DNA of 7,779 nucleotides, from assembly GCA_002452295.1 (NCBI GenBank), contig DKEX01000095.1, positions 3,561-11,339 on the forward strand, given 5' to 3'. A program made the position numbers and the translations under genes. The stretch comes from Firmicutes bacterium UBA6811. Lineage in GTDB: Bacteria; Bacillota; SHA-98; UBA4971. Positions 5,059-7,779 of the stretch are shown here, piece by piece. The notes under the pieces were generated by a model, which was given only the letters and a program-made list of their open reading frames with translations, was not told the DNA's origin and ran no database searches. Every line of letters starts with the position of its first letter. Positions within the stretch are counted from its first letter, which is position 1.

Positions 5059-5592
5059 ATGGAACTCAAAGGATCGAAGACAGAGGCCAATCTCAAGGCC
5101 GCGTTCGCCGGCGAGTCGCAGGCCAGGAACAAGTATACCTACTTTGCTTCCGTCGCCCGCAAGGAAGGCTACGAGCAAATCGCCGGCATCTTTGAGGAGA
5201 CTGCGAACAACGAGAAGGAGCACGCGAAGCTCTGGGCGAAAGCCCTCGGCATGATTTCCGACACAGCTGCCAATCTCGAGGAAGCCGCAAACGGCGAGCA
5301 CTACGAGTGGACCACCATGTACCGGGAGTTCGCCGAGACGGCACGCAGCGAGGGCTTTGAGGATCTCGCAAAGGCTTTCGAGGAAGTCGCCGAGGTCGAG
5401 GAGGCCCACGAGAAGCGTTATCGCGCACTTCTCCAGCGCATCCACAGCGCGACGGTTTTCCGCCGCGACCGCCCCATCAGGTGGCACTGCAGGAACTGCG
5501 GGTACATCCATGAAGGCACCGAGCCACCGGAGATATGCCCGGCCTGCGCACACCCGAGGGCGTTCTATGAGCCTCTTGCCGAGAATTACTGA
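5059..5592 (+). CDS. rbr: Rubrerythrin
   Basis: A 177-residue classical rubrerythrin, a cytoplasmic non-heme diiron peroxidase that reduces hydrogen peroxide to water in anaerobes using electrons from rubredoxin or an NAD(P)H-linked reductase. Residues 1-130 are the four-helix diiron domain with the [15 protein letters not shown] signature. Ligands are E19, E52 with H55 (NEKEH), E90/E93 (YREFAETA) and E114 with H117 (EEAH). Residues 140-172 are the rubredoxin domain, C144, C147, C160 and C163, in the compact CxxC-x12-CxxC spacing. Length is in the normal range for the family (about 165-195). The ATG has GGAGGTG 8 bases upstream and the [12 protein letters not shown] start is typical. A strong terminator follows, so this is the last gene of the redox cluster. 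The spacer of 356 bases from the fusion gene allows a separate promoter. Confidence 0.97.
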   Translation: MELKGSKTEANLKAAFAGESQARNKYTYFASVARKEGYEQIAGIFEETANNEKEHAKLWAKALGMISDTAANLEEAANGEHYEWTTMYREFAETARSEGFEDLAKAFEEVAEVEEAHEKRYRALLQRIHSATVFRRDRPIRWHCRNCGYIHEGTEPPEICPACAHPRAFYEPLAENY

Positions 5593-5630
5593 GAGCTTCC
5601 GGTGAAACAGAAAAGCAAGGATGCTGATGG

Positions 5631-5665
5631 GAGGGACTGCGCTTTCGGGCGCGGTCCCTTCTTTG
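5631..5665 (+). terminator. Intrinsic terminator after rubrerythrin
   Basis: GGGACTGCGC (5633-5642) pairs with GCGCGGTCCC (5649-5658), forming ten base pairs including one G-U, around a six-base TTTCGG loop. An A-T pair extends the stem at its base. The stem is followed by TTCTTTGT. It lies 40 bases after the rubrerythrin stop and closes the redox cluster. Confidence 0.85.
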
Positions 5666-5760
5666 TACCTTCCCACGGCTAATGTGATCGTCCCGGGTGC
5701 GATTTTTCTGTGCGAGGGGGACAGTTTCGGCAGGAGAAGCCCCCAGAGCCGGCGAAGATA

Positions 5761-5774
5761 TGTAACCGGCTACA
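5761..5774 (+). promoter_or_regulatory. LacI-type operator candidate
   Basis: TGTAACCGGCTACA is a 14-base near-palindrome with a central CCGG; 12 of 14 positions are symmetric. This fits the CG-centred operators of LacI/GalR-family regulators. It lies 75 bases before the LacI gene's likely start, so autoregulation of the lacI-ribokinase unit is the simplest reading. Confidence 0.6.
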
Positions 5775-5826
5775 GATAGCAATGCGAGCTACGATGGGCT
5801 TCTTGCATGGCTGGTAGGATGACATA

Positions 5827-5840
5827 TGTAACCCATTGCA
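5827..5840 (+). promoter_or_regulatory. Second, weaker LacI-type half-site
   Basis: TGTAACCCATTGCA repeats the left half of the upstream operator (ATATGTAACC occurs at 5758-5767 and 5824-5833) and is a poor palindrome with outer TG-AA / TT-CA. It covers the proposed TTG start codon. A pair of sites 66 bases apart could allow looping. Confidence 0.35.
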
Positions 5841-6888
5841 GCTCGGAAACGGGGATGGGAACATCACCACGATCTACGAAGTTGCAGAGCTTGCCGGGGT
5901 GTCGGTGGCCACCGCATCTAGGGCGCTCAACAATACCGGATACGTGAGCAAAGAGGCGAGAAGCCGCGTGTTGGAGGCGGCGCGCCGGCTCAACTACCAC
6001 ATCAACGTTAACGCCCGCAGCCTCACCAGCGGAAAGACCTACACCATAGCCCTGGTGCTCCCCGACGTGACGAACCCGTTTTTCCCGGCGGTGGCGCGTG
6101 GTGTCGAGGATGCAGCGAGCAGAAAGGGCTACAGCGTCATCCTGTGTAACACCGACGGAAGCCCGCGAAAAGAGGCCGATTACCTCAACATGCTCAGGTC
6201 TCGGCGGATCGATGGTATCGTCTTCACTACGTCAGAGCTTCCGGGTGCTCGGATCAGTAGCATCATAGGGGATTCCAGCGCCGTGGTGCTCGTGGACCGT
6301 GATCTCGATGAACCCTACGACATAGTGAAAACCGACAACGTCAAGGGCGGGTTCCTGGCCACGAGCCACCTGATCAGTCTCGGTCATACCCGGATCGCGG
6401 TCATATCAGGTCCCTTGAGCCTTACGACCGGCATGGAGAGGCTACAAGGTTACAGGGACGCCCTGGGTCAAGCGGGCATTCCTTTCGATGAATCGCTGGT
6501 AGTTGAAGGTGACTTCCGCCAGGAAGGGGGACGGGCCGCAATGGAGCGCCTGATCGAGCAGTGCGGCGGGAGACCGTCCGCGAAGCTCTCAGCGGTGTTT
6601 GCCTGCAACGATCTCATGGCCGTGGGAGCGCTCACCGCTCTTGAGGAGCACGAGATCGCGGTGCCGTCAGAGGTCGCGATCGTCGGCTACGATGACATAG
6701 CCCTTGCTTCTGTGACGAGGCCGCGCCTGTCTACCGTGGCTCAGCCCAAGTACGAGATGGGCGTGCTTGCGGCGGAGATGCTCCTGCGGCGAATGGCCAA
6801 CCCCAACCTTCCCAGGCAGCAAGAGGTCCTCCAACCGATGCTGGTGATCCGAGACTCCACACTTGAGAGGAGATCGAGATGCGGATGA
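5836..6888 (+). CDS. LacI/GalR-family transcriptional regulator (RbsR-like)
   Basis: A 350-residue repressor-type protein. The N-terminal helix-turn-helix (residues 11-31, TTIYEVAELAGVSVATASRALN) and hinge (NYHINVNARSL, about 53-63) are typical of LacI/GalR DNA-binding domains. The rest is a periplasmic-binding-protein-like sugar sensor: IALVLPDVTNPFFPAVARGVE, then CNTDGS, GIV-TTS, SLGHTRIAVISGP, AVFACNDLMAVGAL and VAIVGYDDIALAS. It probably controls sugar uptake and use, ribose or a related sugar, because it overlaps a ribokinase gene. The start is unsure. No in-frame ATG exists upstream of the HTH, a TAG lies at 5815-5817, and the TTG at 5836 is the only usual start codon, with a poor ribosome binding site (AGGAT 15 bases upstream). 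It gives about ten extra residues before the usual TIY-VA start. An ATC start at 5863 after GGGATGGG is a remote alternative. The stop overlaps the ribokinase start by 10 bases. Confidence 0.92.
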   Translation: MQLGNGDGNITTIYEVAELAGVSVATASRALNNTGYVSKEARSRVLEAARRLNYHINVNARSLTSGKTYTIALVLPDVTNPFFPAVARGVEDAASRKGYSVILCNTDGSPRKEADYLNMLRSRRIDGIVFTTSELPGARISSIIGDSSAVVLVDRDLDEPYDIVKTDNVKGGFLATSHLISLGHTRIAVISGPLSLTTGMERLQGYRDALGQAGIPFDESLVVEGDFRQEGGRAAMERLIEQCGGRPSAKLSAVFACNDLMAVGALTALEEHEIAVPSEVAIVGYDDIALASVTRPRLSTVAQPKYEMGVLAAEMLLRRMANPNLPRQQEVLQPMLVIRDSTLERRSRCG

Positions 6889-7779
6889 GCATAGTGGTTG
6901 TCGGCAGCTTGAACATGGACTATGTCATGCAGGTTGATGAGCTGCCCCGCCCTGGGGAAACGGTGTTTTCAACACGGTACACCACCGCTCCAGGGGGCAA
7001 GGGCGCAAACCAGGCAGCGGCGGCTGCACGTCTTGGAGCCGAAGTCAAGATGCTCGGCTGCACGGGCGACGACGCGGCCGGGCGGGCGCTTCTTGGAAGC
7101 CTCCAGGCGTTTGGGGTTGACGTTTCTGCGGTGCGGGTCGAAGCGTCGGAGCCGACTGGGTCTGCCTTCATTACCGTATCTTCCTCAGGCGCCAATACCA
7201 TAGTGGTGCATCGGGGGGCGAATTTCGCGCTGACGCCAGAGCGTTGCCGAGAGTGTGAGGGCCTCATCGCGCAGGCAAACGTGCTCGTGACCCAACTTGA
7301 GATCCCGCTTGATGCCGTCGTCGCAGCCCTCGAGATAGCCCGCCGCCATCACGTGATAACGGTCCTCAACCCTGCTCCTTCTGTTCCGATCCCCGGCAAT
7401 GTGCTGGAACTTGCCGATTACCTCGTCCCCAACGAAACGGAGGCCGCCTCCCTTGCCTGCCACATGGCGAAACGGGGTGCTGGCAGCGAGGCTGCTGTGG
7501 GCGCCTCTGACCTCTCCGACCCGCGACAGGCAGCCGCGGTTGCAGCCCGGCTCGCGGAAGCTACGTGCGGCACGGTCGTCATAACCCTCGGTAAGAACGG
7601 CTGTGTCTGCTCAACACCAGCGCGCATGCCATCTTCGGCTAACGTGAACGCCAGTGGGCGGGCGGAGAAACGTGGTGTCGTCGGAGCACGCGTGGCAAAC
7701 GACGAATCCCCTGGAAGGCAGCGAAACCTTGCGATACCAGCGTTTAAGGTGAGGGCAGTCGATACCACGGCGGCCGGGG
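6879..7779 (+). CDS. rbsK: Ribokinase (PfkB family), truncated at the window's right edge
   Basis: The first 300 codons of a PfkB-family sugar kinase, which phosphorylates D-ribose to ribose 5-phosphate in the cytoplasm. Recognisable parts are VVVGSLNMDYV (5-15), the substrate-binding APGGKGANQA (37-46), LGCTGDD (59-65), LNPAPS (173-178), PNETEA (194-199) and VVITLGKNG (243-251). The catalytic-loop motif DTTAAG (295-300) closes the window; the catalytic Asp should be the next residue. The ATG at 6879 has AGGAG 6 bases upstream. A second ATG at 6885 forms an ATGA overlap with the LacI stop but lies further from the ribosome site. Either way the two genes are translationally coupled. Between GCVCSTP and IPAFKV there are roughly 37 polar and basic residues (258-294), where most ribokinases have about ten. 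Homologues acting on deoxyribose or other pentoses cannot be excluded. Confidence 0.92.
   Translation, partial: MRMSIVVVGSLNMDYVMQVDELPRPGETVFSTRYTTAPGGKGANQAAAAARLGAEVKMLGCTGDDAAGRALLGSLQAFGVDVSAVRVEASEPTGSAFITVSSSGANTIVVHRGANFALTPERCRECEGLIAQANVLVTQLEIPLDAVVAALEIARRHHVITVLNPAPSVPIPGNVLELADYLVPNETEAASLACHMAKRGAGSEAAVGASDLSDPRQAAAVAARLAEATCGTVVITLGKNGCVCSTPARMPSSANVNASGRAEKRGVVGARVANDESPGRQRNLAIPAFKVRAVDTTAAG

Noticed and set aside
4978..5676. 232-codon minus-strand open frame
   Set aside because: Antisense to rubrerythrin, starting inside or beyond the terminator; no motif.

Overview
The window looks like a chromosomal stretch of a GC-rich anaerobic Bacillota (Clostridia-like) bacterium. 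The evidence is the high GC content, the frequent GTG and TTG starts behind strong AGGAGG-type ribosome binding sites, a rubrerythrin of clostridial type, and a combined DUF438/hemerythrin protein next to an Rrf2 regulator. This placement is an inference from gene content; no phylogenetic marker is present.

Layout. The left edge carries the first 41 codons of a glycerol kinase (minus strand), preceded by a small cupin gene (minus) and a 528-base gene-poor spacer with repeats. Next, still on the minus strand, comes a two-gene unit: an Rrf2-family regulator with three conserved cysteines, followed 22 bases later by a DUF438-hemerythrin protein. It is driven by a sigma-A-like promoter with perfect -35 and -10 boxes and a repeat that may be an operator. 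Divergently, on the plus strand, lie three redox genes: a short rubredoxin-helical protein, a 454-residue fusion (rubredoxin, flavin reductase, rubrerythrin-like diiron ferritin domain, C-terminal zinc ribbon), and a stand-alone rubrerythrin closed by a good intrinsic terminator. The right part holds a LacI-family regulator that overlaps a ribokinase gene, which runs off the window just before its catalytic aspartate.

How the parts fit. The centre (about 1.16-5.67 kb) reads as a defence island against oxygen, peroxide or nitric oxide: an Fe-S-type Rrf2 sensor, a hemerythrin-type diiron protein, rubredoxin electron carriers, and two diiron peroxidase-type proteins. The fusion is the most unusual element. 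It appears to join, in one chain, the flavin oxidoreductase, the rubredoxin carrier and the terminal diiron site that are usually separate proteins. The flanks are sugar and polyol catabolism genes (glycerol kinase; LacI regulator with ribokinase), and the LacI gene has a palindromic operator candidate just upstream.

No rRNA, tRNA, CRISPR array, insertion sequence or phage gene is visible. The non-coding spacers are long and contain several imperfect direct repeats, two pairs of them spaced about 61-62 bases and one pair spaced 66 bases.
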